Below, one piece after another: positions 1 through 12,358 of a DNA stretch of 64,000 bases. Location: contig CM067344.1 of NCBI GenBank assembly GCA_034190875.2, positions 67,846,527-67,910,526 of the forward strand. The letters are read 5' to 3'. The translations under genes and the position numbers were made by a program. The DNA comes from Urechis unicinctus (Eukaryota > Annelida > Polychaeta > Xenopneusta > Urechidae). Below the pieces are notes generated by a model. It saw nothing but the letters and a program-made list of their open reading frames with translations, did not search any database and was not told the DNA's origin. Each line of letters begins with the position of its first letter. Within the stretch, counting starts at the first letter, position 1.

Positions 1-843
1 CTGTTTTATAGCAATCTATGCAAAAGTCTTAACTATCCGATGCCAATAATGTAGTATATCCTATACCATGATGAAAGATGCAAAACGTGAGGCTTGTCAA
101 TAAGTTGATGCTACAGGTATTAATTCATTAGCTGAAGGCTCAACCAAAACTAACGGAAAGCAAATAAGGGTAAGAGTATGCAATTTGTGCATTACTGAGA
201 TACCTGTGAGATCTTAAGTGGTATATGCACAAACGAAGCATTGTATACCTGCGGAGATGGGTGAGCGACATTATGAACAAAGCAGCCAAAAATATTAACT
301 ATTGGTGAGGAGTTATCCGGTGTCTCCATGCGTCTGACTGACCCTCTGCCGAGTGCCATCTAGTTTTATTGTGTGTCAATACTCGAGGTTAAATGGGTTC
401 CATGTTATAATGTTTGAATAATGTGGATCCTGGGGCAAATACATTGGTGCAAGAAAGCGCTAGTTCTTCCTAGAAAAATAAATGGAAATGGACGAATTGG
501 TCGACTACTGTCCGCAGGGCTTTGGTTCACCGTAGTTGAGACAAGGGTCGCTGCACTTCATTTGGTGATTGAACAATCCCCGATGAACAGACGGTGTAGA
601 AAAGTAAATTGGAATGCCAATCAAGCCAGGCTAAAGAGGAATTTCTTCATTGCATATTCATTGACACGTTTAAGTTGCTTTCAGAGGAACAATATTGCTG
701 TATTCCTATAAGGGTGAGTCTGATTGTTTGTACGACTACAACAATACGAATTGGCTAACTCTTAATGCACGAAAAAAATGCTAATTTCATACAGATGGCG
801 GGAATGCGCAACCCACCTGATAAAGATCTAATCTCAATCATAT
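1..843 (+). repeat. Diverged direct repeat, copy 1
   Basis: This segment aligns by eye, with many indels, to 58050-58862 in the same orientation. The best-conserved core is 300-540 against 58320-58560, where both copies share the stretch around the BamHI-like site GTGGATCCTG and the phrase GCCATCTAGTTTTATTGTG. The 96-codon open frame at 421-711 is not kept in the other copy, so I do not call a gene. The segment may extend left of the window. Confidence 0.75.
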
Positions 844-2828
844 ATATAATCTCAATTAGTCCAACCGCTCTACCGTCAGTATCTCTATTGTGTCAGCACC
901 AAACAGCGTTATAACTCATCCGAAAATCGTTGACTAATCATACACTGCAGGAGGTAAGATATATAAATCTTGCATGCATGCTCTATTATTAATCGAGAAT
1001 AACAGCCGGCATCAATTAATGGAATCTTATGCACATCAATAAGAAACAATCCGTCATTCAATTCCTGCATCCATCTTTACGTCAGCAGACATACTGTCGC
1101 TGAGACACCACTCCCTCGCTGGTGACCACAGACTCTACAGCTTAACTTTTGAAGCATCTTGAACGGTACAATTTATTGATATATAAAAGATGAACAAAGT
1201 TCCTCTAAAATCTCAAGTACGGTGTTCGTTGAGTAAAAGATAAGATACGGAACACATATCGCGGTTAGAAAAACTCTTCTTCTGATGATTATTACGTGTA
1301 CAGTGACTTTCATTGGTACAATTCTCATTAGTTTGCAAACTGCGCATTAAAATAATGCTTTACTGTATGAGTTGCTTCTGATTGATAAGTGTGGTATATT
1401 TGCTATGCCTTGACAATGTAGACAGATGACAACTTATCATCAATAGAATCAAATTCTGCACTAAGCTCCTGTTATGCAATTTGCGCTTAGGTAAAAGTAC
1501 ATAAGTCGGATGCAGATATCATACTCCGATGGCATGTAGGGAGTTTTACGAGATATATTAACCTAGTACACTACCTGATAAAGAACTCTGCGATGTGTAT
1601 AGTCTGTGATCTCCTGTTTTGTACTTAACGCCAATGCGCCATAAAAGAATAATTCCGTTCATAGACGTCTGCATAGATGTATGTGCTATTTGGACATAGC
1701 TACGAATGCTGACTTACATGCAGACAGCATATATGCTCAGCGGTAAGCTACAATTCAATATTACAACAATTTGGTCTATGCACGAGATTTGGATCTATAT
1801 TGAGCTACTCGATGAAATACAAACCCAACTATACTGCATCATAGAAAGAAAAGGATTATTTTGACCGTTACTAAGATTCGTGCCAGTATACATACCGATT
1901 GGTTAGAATAACGATATTCTTGACATTACATTTAAACAATTCTGAATACGGTTTAACCAAATGGTCAATTCCATTACACTGTCGAGTGGTTAGTAGTTCT
2001 GTAGCAAGTAATCATCAGTTCTATTGGTTGAAACACAATTCTTCCAGAAATTTGCAAAGAATTAGGCTGCAAGTCAGTATTTTGAAACCAATAAACGACG
2101 GCCGTTGTTGTTGTAAATTGCGGTATACTGCACAGAGATCAAATGTAAATCATCTTCGAACAACCAGTTGACCATAAGGCAATGTTAATGACGACATGTC
2201 ATTAACCCTAAGTGAAGTCAGCACCAAGACGTCGTGAATTATCGACGCTCAACTCAACCTATGCATACATATGGTCAACTCATGGGATCTCGCATATGTA
2301 ATATTCCAGCAAACGTACCAACAGTCCATACCATTCGCTAATCTGAAGATATGGCAGTAAATGTTGAAGCAATTTATATTATACCATATAGAAGACTGTG
2401 GTTCATTTGCATTGACCAATTCACTGTTTATGTCATTTCGCTGTTTCGACACCTGTCAAATACTATCAAATACTCTCTAGTTATTATTTTACTGTGCTGC
2501 TTGTCCCTTTTTCGTGTACTTAAAGCCGAAGTAAACTTTATTGATTGATATCTCGTCGAACATGGCTATTAGCTTTCTGATTAGTTTTCGCTGTTTAACA
2601 GTGGTATACATTTCCTTCGACAGAATACGAAAACCATACAACTTACAAATTACATAGGGGAAAATGTGGAGGGCTATCATTATTTAGAGCGCCAAATTGG
2701 CCGTATGATTATGCTTTTAACCAGCTTCTAGCTTTCATCTCATTAGAAAAAAGAGCACATCTATGTATCCATTGTTTAATTTCATCACTGTCATGTGCGA
2801 CCCAAATAGAGATAGCTCATTCAACAAA
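844..2828. other. No recognisable feature
   Basis: AT-rich sequence with only short chance frames of up to 90 codons. The frames at 2249-2680 lie beyond the last recognisable part of transposase relict C. They could be eroded element sequence, but I cannot match them to any part of the transposase or the ballast-domain gene. Confidence 0.5.
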
Positions 2829-4275
2829 AATGAAGTTGGTCAAATATACTATCATAATAATCGGCAAGCCTATGAATAGTTTCATGTAATTGATAGTGGT
2901 TGTGTGCCTAGCAGAAAACCATATGCACAATATCGCCCATCCGTGAGCATGGTCTTATTTTCCAGGCATGCCGCCTGAACAAGTGTATGTCATTGACAGC
3001 ATTGTTCCCTTTGTAGTTTTGTCACACTAACGGATCTGACTGCCACAAGTCTGACATATTCTGAGAAAAAAAGTCCAAGTTGTTGTCCAACACCAAATGC
3101 TTGGGCTGTAGAAGAACCGACAAAGTGCCTTTCCCTCCACCTTTCTTAAATCAGACTAACCCTTCACCATCAGACACACTGGAATCTCGCTCAGATGCCT
3201 GGCAGGTAGGATCATCAACATCAAGATCAATATCATCATAACAAACAAAACTGTCCACACTGGGTTTTAGCTTAGGAGTGTTGAACTGAACAAAGGGACA
3301 GGGGGCTCAATTCGTGCAGATGTACTACTTAGAGCGTAGTCATGTCCCTGTAGTGATAGATCTTCCCAATTCACACATGTGTCTTTGATCTTAACAGTTA
3401 TATTCACATAGCAATGATCGGATATTATGACATGTTCAGTCTTTATCCAGGCTATGCGTGAACCGATCTGGGGGGCAAAGTCATTCTCCTGTGGGACAGG
3501 GCAAGTGGTATCCATAACCAGGCTGGATTCATGATGCTCTTCATCAGGGGGTCGCGAATCCAGTAGGATTTCCTGTAAAAGCTGTAACCACAGGTCGAAG
3601 ATAGATTTAGTTCAAATGTGATTTAATTTCAATCAGGCTCACTTAACATTAACCACATTCTGGGACTACTCCTATCAGTGGACATCCACCATGATAACAC
3701 ACAAGATGTGTGCCAACAATTGAAAAGGTCTTAAAATATACAATATTCTTCAAGCCAGAAAAATAACCGATAAATTGCTTACAAGGAAATATCAAGAAAG
3801 CATAAATGGTATTACGTGATACTGATCTTAAAAGAAATTTATGGCTTTTTATATGGGGAATCATTTATATCAATCAAAAATAGAATATTTTAATATAATA
3901 ATAGAATATATAGAACCCTATCGCAAAATGTCCGACTTGGATATGTATAGTCTACTCGCCATTGCTAGGAAGTTTCCCGAAGAGCTTGGAAAATATAAAC
4001 ACTGTAGGGAATGCACTTTTCCTCCTTCAAGAATTTACACTTTGTCTCTTGACTTTCTTGAAATCTGTTGCGGCTTGCATATCGTGTTCAAAACAATCGG
4101 TGGTAAAGTGGTCAGTACAAACGCGGACATTATCGCTGTTCGGGGGATTTTGTCTTTTTAATTTCGATAACCACTAGAATCGAAGCTGGGCGTTTTTAGG
4201 CAACCCGAAGAAGCTAATTGCTCTCTTCAAATCTATACTATGGTTCTTGCACCCAAAAGCAATGCAACGCACCAT
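2829..4275 (-). pseudogene. Relict C: broken THAP-domain Kolobok transposase
   Basis: Read on the - strand from ATG 4275-4273, the first exon encodes a THAP zinc-finger DNA-binding domain. It has C4, C9, C53 and H56 (C2CH), a tryptophan after the first stop, and an AFPTVF motif at residues 88-93. It carries two in-frame stops: TAG at 4176-4174 and TGA at 4029-4027. A second exon probably starts after the acceptor at 3574-3573 and is open to 3267, followed by a frame change. Near 3112-3031 the reading PKHLVLDNNL followed by CQTCG matches the position of the Cys-rich motif of the intact transposase at 42615-45689. It continues to about 2829 through TAG and TAA stops. The catalytic residues are not found. 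What is seen is a THAP exon plus pre-catalytic fragments. Assignment to Kolobok is inferred from likeness to the intact copy. Confidence 0.75.
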
Positions 4276-5968
4276 ATTGCTGAGCGAAATTCAGAAAAAA
4301 CTACGACGACAGTTTATTGCTTTCTCGGCAAGCGCAGAGTAATCAGGAAAACAGCCAGACACGGAGCCTTGCGCGGTTGATCCAAATGCATCAACAAAAA
4401 TGCGCACCAACATGGCCGCGTACAGGGGATAACTTTCCCAAAGTCAATGTTTTATTTTAGCTAGACTATAGTGAAAAATCGGGTTTATTTAATTAGAACC
4501 GACTATTCTTCGATAGCTTTATCACATAATGCCAAATGATTATTCACTGGACTATCACTTTAATATAGTCAGTCATTCGGATAAGTCTAAAATTCATGGC
4601 ACGCTTGCATTTTTATCAAAACGATAACAACGTTCCCTCTTTACGAGACATCACGTTCATGGGCTAGAATTGGTATCAATCAATTGTTAGTCGTATTTCA
4701 ACGATATTTCACGACGAGCGATTTAGGCAGTCTGACAAAATAATTACCTCTTCACTCTATTATGCTACATCTATATATCGTTACAAAAATACTTTTGCTT
4801 GGCTAAATATGTATCTTACATCAAAAGAGCTTCCTGGACATTGATCAGTTTAGTGACTCACACACCACAGAGCAGAATACATGATTCTCTTTTGCTGTGC
4901 ATAGGTTTTAGATTTTTAACCACAGATAAATGCAACCATAGAAGGATAAGATGACTGAAAAATAATAGCGTGATTCTTGTTTTCTGACAGACTGGACGCT
5001 AGTGCACAATCGACAGAATCAAAACCATTTGCAATCGGTACCATCCTTCTTATTCTTAAATTGGACAGTTTATAACGCCTGGTGGGTGTCAACTATTTGT
5101 AAGTCGATTACATTTTTAGTTTCACTGGCCGGCACTGGTGGCTTTTTTGTTGAGTTATGCCAATTCTTATAAAACGAACAAAATTGCCAATATTGCTAAC
5201 GAACACCATGATGGTGAATTCAGGGGGAGCGTAGTGCGCGTCACCAAATAATAGTCGGAAATGCTCTGTATACATGAGGTTCAAATTTAGATTCACTGCA
5301 AGATGCTTAGTGCTCTGGCAGTGTATGACACACCCCATATCAACGACTGACCAAATCATTCAATCGGATTTACGCTGAGTTCAAGACGTCATTGAATCAT
5401 GCCACTAAAATCGAGCCTTTAAACATCTATGAAGAATATTTAATAAAACAATGACATCAACGTACGTAAATCGAAACTAGAATCTACTCCAATCCCTCAA
5501 GAATATTGTGTAATCGGTGCGATCGAAAATTACTTGACAGTTATATGATAGCCTTGCTCGAGTTATCTGTGAAGATCACCCAACGGTGGGCTATGACAGA
5601 ATTTACTTCACGGTGTAATAACTATGTGAATAATGACACTACAGCATGAACACGCATTGCGTTCCCAGTAGGTCATCAGTTTAGGCCACAGTAAATTTTG
5701 ATATAGGTAAGTTATCGCTGCGTGTTTCCAAATGACCGGAAAATGTTGTAGACCTCACGAATGCCTTTCCCACGAGGTGCGCATGTGGTAATAGTAACAG
5801 CTCGTTTACGATCTCTGTCAGTCAGTCGGCTTTCCCATTGCAGGAAAATAAATAGAATAACTGATGATACATCCCATTATAAAGTAAAACACGGCATATG
5901 TGCTGTTGAACATGATGAAACACATGGATATAGATAAACCTACACATACATACACAGCAACACACAAC
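4276..5968. other. Upstream part of relict C, then unrecognised sequence
   Basis: The first 200 bases are probably the promoter side of relict C. A TTAA at 4487-4490 followed inward on the - strand by an A/T-rich stretch ending in CGATTTTT could be its eroded end. No partner end was found on the left, so the boundary is a guess. From about 4500 to 5968 I see nothing I can name. Confidence 0.35.
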
Positions 5969-6001
5969 TATATATATATATACATATGTATATATATATA
6001 C

Positions 6002-6072
<71 letters not shown>

Positions 6073-6150
6073 TATGTAAATATATATATATATACATATA
6101 TATATGTCATATATATATATGTGTCATATATATATATCATACATGTATAT

Positions 6151-6203
<53 letters not shown>

Positions 6204-6271
6204 CATATATATATATATATATATGTCATACGTATATATATATATGTCATATGTATATATATATATATGTA

Positions 6272-6327
<56 letters not shown>

Positions 6328-6343
6328 ATAATAATATATATAA
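5969..6343. repeat. (TA)n microsatellite
   Basis: About 375 bp of TA dinucleotides interrupted by CATA, GTCATA and ATAATA variants, ending in a short TAA run. The open frames read across it (all Tyr/Ile) are artefacts of the repeat. Confidence 0.97.
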
Positions 6344-7618
6344 TTGTATATGCAAACGTTCATTTCCTTTAGAAGTTCTATTCGGTCCTACAGTGAGCTT
6401 ATCATTTCAGTAGTCCCTACCTTCTATGTCTAGATAATTTGAACGTAATGTGTTTTATTCGTCAGAGAATCAGAATTTCATTTCATACTTCGGGGTTAGT
6501 GAAGCATGTGTCAAGATATAGCCTACTCAGGCAATATAAGCTGTAGTCTGCCCAAGCTGTATGATCCTAAAAGCGGGTCACGGTTGCTACAGGTAATGAA
6601 TGTAGACATGCATTTCAATGAAGGTAATCTACTGTGGGCCAATATGCAATGTTGAACGGCAATAATGCATTGTTGATATAAATATATGGTTTCCATGTAT
6701 GCATAGTAAACACGTAAGTCACATAGAACTATCGTACGCCTAAGTCATGAAATAATACTCAGCCGCGTAGTCGGAACGAGGCAATAACGAAGGGTTGATG
6801 TTAGGGTATTGTTGCGACGTGCGGGGCATGTGGAGCTACACTCTCCTAGTGTAGAATGCATATTTCTGGCGGATAATCAAGTTGCACATTACAGTGCTTG
6901 CTTACGTTTAATCCAGTAATCTATAAAAGCCGACAGAACATGAATTCCTGAATTAGCTGTGTTTCCGTTCTGATACCAGTCCAGCTAATCCTTGCATTAT
7001 AAACTTATATGCAAGCCATCAGTACCAGATCAACTAGTGAGCAAGGCTCGATAAGAATGATTGTCTTATTCTTTACGCAGAAAAATTCATTTGCTAAAGC
7101 TGTCATAGCCAACCATAAAATGTTCATAAAACAGACTTACAGTCCAAAACTAAGAATATGGTAAAATGAGAAAGCAAAAATTGGTGTTTTCAAACGGAAC
7201 ACGTTCGTTTACTAAGCAAAATAATTTAATCAACAAAGGATGACAGAGTGCATTAAAGTGTTCAGTTTGCTTTATTGTATAGTTTCGCTTATTATGGCAC
7301 ATATTGGTGCAAGCATAATCGAGTCAATAACAAAAGTTACACATCGGACTAAGCTTTGTAACAATATTGAATTTGCCATAACCACTGCCATGACGCCAAG
7401 TGTAAGAAACTGGAATATAATGGTTGTTTTCCTCTTATTTACTTAAGAGCTTGCTATTGCATATTACCAAAACATATCTTATTTTGCTTAATTGACATTA
7501 CATGTTCATCTCTCATGCTGCTCACGTGTTAAATCTTTATCCTTCATGCTGCTCACCCGATAACGTTCCTAGTCGAATGAGGACAGCGTTTTAATTTAAT
7601 TTGAATTTCCAATACATA

Positions 7619-7640
7619 TAGGGTTAGGGTGAGGGTTAGA
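7619..7640 (+). repeat. Short telomere-like GGTTAG repeats
   Basis: Two perfect TTAGGG-type units and one degenerate unit in a row. It is too short to be more than a chance or repair-derived interstitial telomere motif. Confidence 0.5.
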
Positions 7641-9999
7641 ACGCATATTATTAAAGCACCGTTCTGCGTTTAGGCGTACGCAATTGATAAAATACATCCA
7701 TAGTGAATTGCAGATTTAATTTATCGCTTGCAGAGGTTGATCATTGATTATCCAAGTATTTGATAGACTTTTCCCTTGCCGTTCGTCAAAAGGGATTACC
7801 TCTATACAAGAATTTACAATGGTTAACTATTTCAGCATTTATTGATTGACTAATATTATTCTTGCCTGTCTTTAAAGCTGTCAACAAACTCCTGGTCGAA
7901 TGAAATTACCCGTTTTAAAACCCGGAACGCTTAAAACTAATGTTGCACATTGCACAACGGCTTTAATGATGAGCTTGAAAAGGACATTACGTCAACTGAA
8001 GTCAACACATTGTATAATGTAATTATTGCGAATGTCACATGAATTATATGGTGACGCAATATTGCGTTATTACTTGTACTGTTCGAGGACACACTATTCT
8101 TACGTCGTTGAAGTTTACGGGGGATACTTAATTTCTCGAACCGTGTTTTGTGTAGGAGTTGTGTTATAATTGGTTCGAAGCTCAAGATACAATAGGAGAT
8201 AACATCAACCTTATCTAGGCATGAATTCAATGTTTATTGGTCAAACTAGGCATACAAAAGAACCACTCGACCTCGCTGATTACGTAAACACCCATCATCT
8301 CATACCAAAATTCGTGTTCCATAATATAGAAAAAATCAACTTAATAGGAACCGGTTCTGAAACATATGTAAATAGTGTAACGTGACACCAAAAGCAGTTT
8401 GTCTTAGCCAATAGCAAAAACCATGCGTGATTTGTTAACCATCCTCTGTCCAGGTTATATATTACCCCTAGAGTCAGCAAAATATGCATTTAAACCATTA
8501 AGGCACAACGTTTGCGGTTGATTATGCATCACCTTTTTACACGATGCTGAAGTGCTGAATGAAAAATCGGGCAAGGTTATGGTCATGCTGATGGTCGTCC
8601 GGTATTCATTCATTTGAGATCCTAACAACTTTCACGAAAACTGCGCAGCGTGACGATAAGATGAACAACTGAAGTTCATGAATACCCAACATATCTCAAT
8701 TTGCGAATTCTTATAATGTACAGTGTAGCAGTCAGCAATCTTCTACAGGATACCTCTTGCATTGAATTAAAGGGAGACATGCACTACAATAAGTGATTTC
8801 GAAACGCGTAGTACCTTAAACCGAAAAGTAGACGAACAAATTGTATTTACGAAGATTCAATAAGGCCCACAAACAAATAATAATCTAAATAGCGCTGTAC
8901 CATTAAATAGTTTTAATGCTTTTCGTTGAGTTAAAAGCACCCAAAGTGAGAAGTAATTATGGTTAGGTGCTATATTTCGCTCTTTTGACTCCGTCGTTTT
9001 TCATATGATCTCACAAGAACAGCGAAACAATATATCATTTCAGAAATAAAAGATATACTCTTAGTTACCTTAACTTAACTATAAATTTATTGTCTCATAA
9101 GCGTGCTCATTTCTTCCATCGTTGATATTCTAGTATCAGATGGCTCATCACATTCTGTCGACAAAAACAACTCTCTCAACAGATGACTATGCCAAACATG
9201 CAAAGCGCTTGAAACATAATCGTTGCTTTCCATCCAATACAGGTTTTACTGCCACAAGCCTAAAACTGAATGATTTGCAGGAAATTAACCAAAGAGGCAT
9301 TTTGCTCGGTGATACTGCCATGAACGCCTTTGTTACACAGCGTCGCAAGCAGAGCAATCCATTATGAGCACTTTGTTAAGCTCTCCTGCTATAGATAACA
9401 TAATGACTAGACCAGATACCAGGCTGGTTGGAAATGTTTATACTCGAGAAAACTATAACGTTGGCGAAGTTTCAGGGGTTAATTAAGATCGATCATATTC
9501 ATCCCTAACGCGTGCAATCAGTCCCTGAATGGTTAATATTGATAGATGCTGGCAAAGTTTAACGTTTGAATATTAGTGAAAATCAAATTATATGGAGAAA
9601 AACATGGCTGTTAAGAATTACCCTGCTGTGCCACACCCTAAATGATAGCACATCGATTACGGAATAATGATATACACGTATGTAAAGAGGTAATAATAGT
9701 GGTACTGATATATAACGTATGTGATGAAACCAAATGTGCGCTGAACATTGCAGACAGCAAGTCATTGGAAATAATGGTGATACAAAATCCGTCTACACTG
9801 GTCATTCTCAAAAGCCTGCCGAAGTTTAGAAGTTGGATCAATGACGGGAACACCTTCAATGCTCGATCAAAGTAGGGCATACCAGTATCTAGTTCGCCTG
9901 ACTTGATACGATACTTGTATATACATCAGTTGATTTTTGGAACGAGAGGAATGCACCTATCATTTGTATGCCTTGTTAACCAAGCGCATGAGGTGTTTA

Positions 10000-10620
10000 A
10001 ATGACAGCCTCGTTCGATCCGGTTTGGGAGCCGTATAAGTCTTGTTGCTAAATGGCCATGGGCTCAAATTAGCTCATCCACCCATAAGATGGACACTGGA
10101 TTTAGTTCTCTCCGGGTGTTTAGCTACTCTCCGCGCCAAAGTTGAGGACTTGGGTGGGGTAACAGTTAAGCCGCCGATGGTCTACGGAGTTTACCAGTGG
10201 TATACGCAAAACAGTTCTGACTGGACCTACAAAACCTGGGAAGGTTGGTAAAAGACGCGGCCATTGTTGGCCTGAGCCCCGACCTACCCGGTATGTTATG
10301 GTTTTCGGCTATGTTATCATGTGTATCAGTAGGAGTTAAGTTGGTGGTCTATATCTCCTCTCCAGGTATGGTAAGCCGATGGGATTCCTCCGCGATTTAA
10401 CAGGGTTGGTTTTTAGTTCTAAAGGGTGTCCACACACCCTCCTTACCTGCCAATTAAGGTGAGGGGAGCCGGTTTAGTCGCCAACCATCTGAATATGGAA
10501 CAGATGGTACTGGTTTACATATTTCATGTAGCAGAACAGCAACCTAACCTGACACTGGTTAGTACGGTTATACTACCAGTGTTACGCAGTACGTCTATCA
10601 ATTATACCTAACATTACCTG
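10000..10620. other. GC-richer patch, possible element remnant
   Basis: Base composition is visibly richer in G and C than the flanks. The patch holds frames at 10042-10251 and 10426-10611 separated by stops. The first encodes several Trp and Tyr residues near its end, but I recognise no family. It is probably a decayed transposable element or exon debris, with no termini visible. Confidence 0.3.
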
Positions 10621-12054
10621 CAGCTTCTCGGATGCTCAGTTGAAGTGTTGACATGTTGCTGTACACCATCTATCAATAATTATAATGACCTTATTTTTAC
10701 TGATACAAAGCACTGGAACCTGCCATCTGGTAGCTCAAGATTTGATCCAAACAAAGAGCGGGCGGATTTGCAGTTTGGTTTTGTGTATGGTGTATTTTAC
10801 TTAATCGATTACAATCAACGCAATTTATTGATAAACATCGTGTTCATTCAATCACTCTCCTGTAGTATATCCACACGGCTGTTTTTATATAGAGGACATC
10901 ACTTGGCTTTGACTTGTGTCTTGTGTATTCATATCGCATGACAAAACCATCGGGTAATTAGTGCGTCACAAAATCTGCCCAGGTATTCTTCCCCTCATCA
11001 GTCTATTCCGTCTGTAATTAAGAAAAGACGTTTATGTTTCGCATGCGATGTTTAAACTCCACAAGATCGGAGTAAAGGAAATTATAAATTAGCCTCTAAC
11101 AGGTTGCAGTTATGGTGATAACAAGGCACGTTGTCTGCGCATGGTTTATTGAGTCGTCTTGGTGCATCAGAAGCAACGTCATGGTTGGCAGGAAAAGCTG
11201 TTCCAGGCACCGAATTAATCAAAGTATAATACCCAAGGCGGACCTATTTGTCCTAGTTATTTTTCTCTTTCGTTTGTTCTTCATAATAAATTCGAATGCT
11301 TGTAACATTCACCGATGACAATCGCTTCTATATAAAAGCCGAGTGACAATTTTGTGAACATAAGCCGTGCATTATCGATTATTTATCATCCATTCACCGC
11401 TGTATTATCTAGTAAATAGCGATGCACGATTAACCGCGAACCTTGAACATTATAGTGTGGTTACGAACACCTCACTGGACGGCATAAAAGTTGCGAATAG
11501 CATAGAAGAACTCTCGATGACAATAATGCATTAGATCCAAGTTTTAATCCTCATACTTGTGAAAACACGTCTCCTGCCATAGAAGCCTGATGGTATACGC
11601 TTTATGGTATTGAGTTTGATTGAACCCATGTGTCCAATGGAACGTTCGCCTTCAATAAATACCGACAATCAATGAAGCATCGACATTGTAAGGTATAGCG
11701 GGGATAACCGTTTTGAATCACAGCAGTTAAGTTTTAATTACAATATATGTGCCTCAATGCCTTTGTCTTGACCCGACTCGAATACATTCAAACTATATTG
11801 TGGTAATCTAGCCAACTTATGTAAATAATATCAGTTTTCTATATACCAGGTATTATAAGAGCAACATTTTATTGAAGCAATTGATCTATTGGGTGATAAT
11901 GTATTCTGTTTCAACTTTTAGTGCAATCCATTCCGCTTTCAATCCATTTGATATTTTAAATACCCTACATATTACGATGCCGTAACGGAAATGTATTCTT
12001 ATTCAATGACAGCCACTATGGCTGTTTACCTATGTCTGTTCATCACCCAAACTA

Positions 12055-12058
12055 TTAA
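12055..12058. repeat. Left TTAA target-site duplication of element A
   Basis: TTAA directly outside the left terminal inverted repeat, matched by TTAA at 15696-15699. Confidence 0.85.
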
Positions 12059-12078
12059 AGGTCAACTACAAAGATTTT
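12059..12078 (+). repeat. Left terminal inverted repeat of element A
   Basis: Reads AGGTCAACTACAAAGATTTT. The reverse complement of the right end reads AGGTCAACTTCAACGATTTT, with two mismatches. Confidence 0.85.
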
Positions 12079-12241
12079 TTTTATTCCATTTTTCAAAAGT
12101 TCTATGTTTTAAAAGGGTATCGTAACCAAAATAAGGTGACTGCGCGCTTTTTTTCTTTTAGAAAAATGATTTTTAAATGTACATTTTCCACGTCGAATCT
12201 GACAAGATACCGCTCGGTAAAATTCGTGAATTTCCGGACAG

Positions 12242-12249
12242 TGACGTCA
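12242..12249. promoter_or_regulatory. Full CRE/ATF site upstream of transposase A
   Basis: The palindrome TGACGTCA lies about 110 bp before the transposase start codon. The same octamer lies in the opposite promoter of this element (15482) and in element B (46773). CREB/ATF binding is known for this octamer; use by the transposon is inferred. Confidence 0.5.
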
Positions 12250-12358
12250 TTCAGGTTGTTCGCGAATATTCCTCGCCATCTTCAGCCTTCACGGTTGGTT
12301 GACAGCGTGTGACTTACTCGTCTTTCTTCACGGTCTGGTGCGTTTCTTGTTGTGGATT

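Larger units (their letters stand above)
6344..12054. other. No recognisable gene; two minor oddities
   Basis: Mostly plain AT-rich sequence with frames under 100 codons and no domain I recognise. Two exceptions are noted separately: a telomere-like GGGTTAG cluster near 7619 and a GC-richer patch at about 10000-10600. Confidence 0.5.

Noticed and set aside
5822..6372. Several overlapping Tyr/Ile-rich open frames
   Set aside because: They are translations of the (TA)n repeat in all frames. The same holds for 25845-26401 and 59759-60642.
8760..8790. TTAAAGGGAGACATGCAC as another element end
   Set aside because: No inverted partner followed by TTAA was found within several kilobases.
12299..12358. 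Upstream ATG extending the THAP frame of element A by 20 residues
   Set aside because: THAP domains start within a few residues of the first Cys. The ATG at 12359 gives the normal M-P-x-C start, as in element B.
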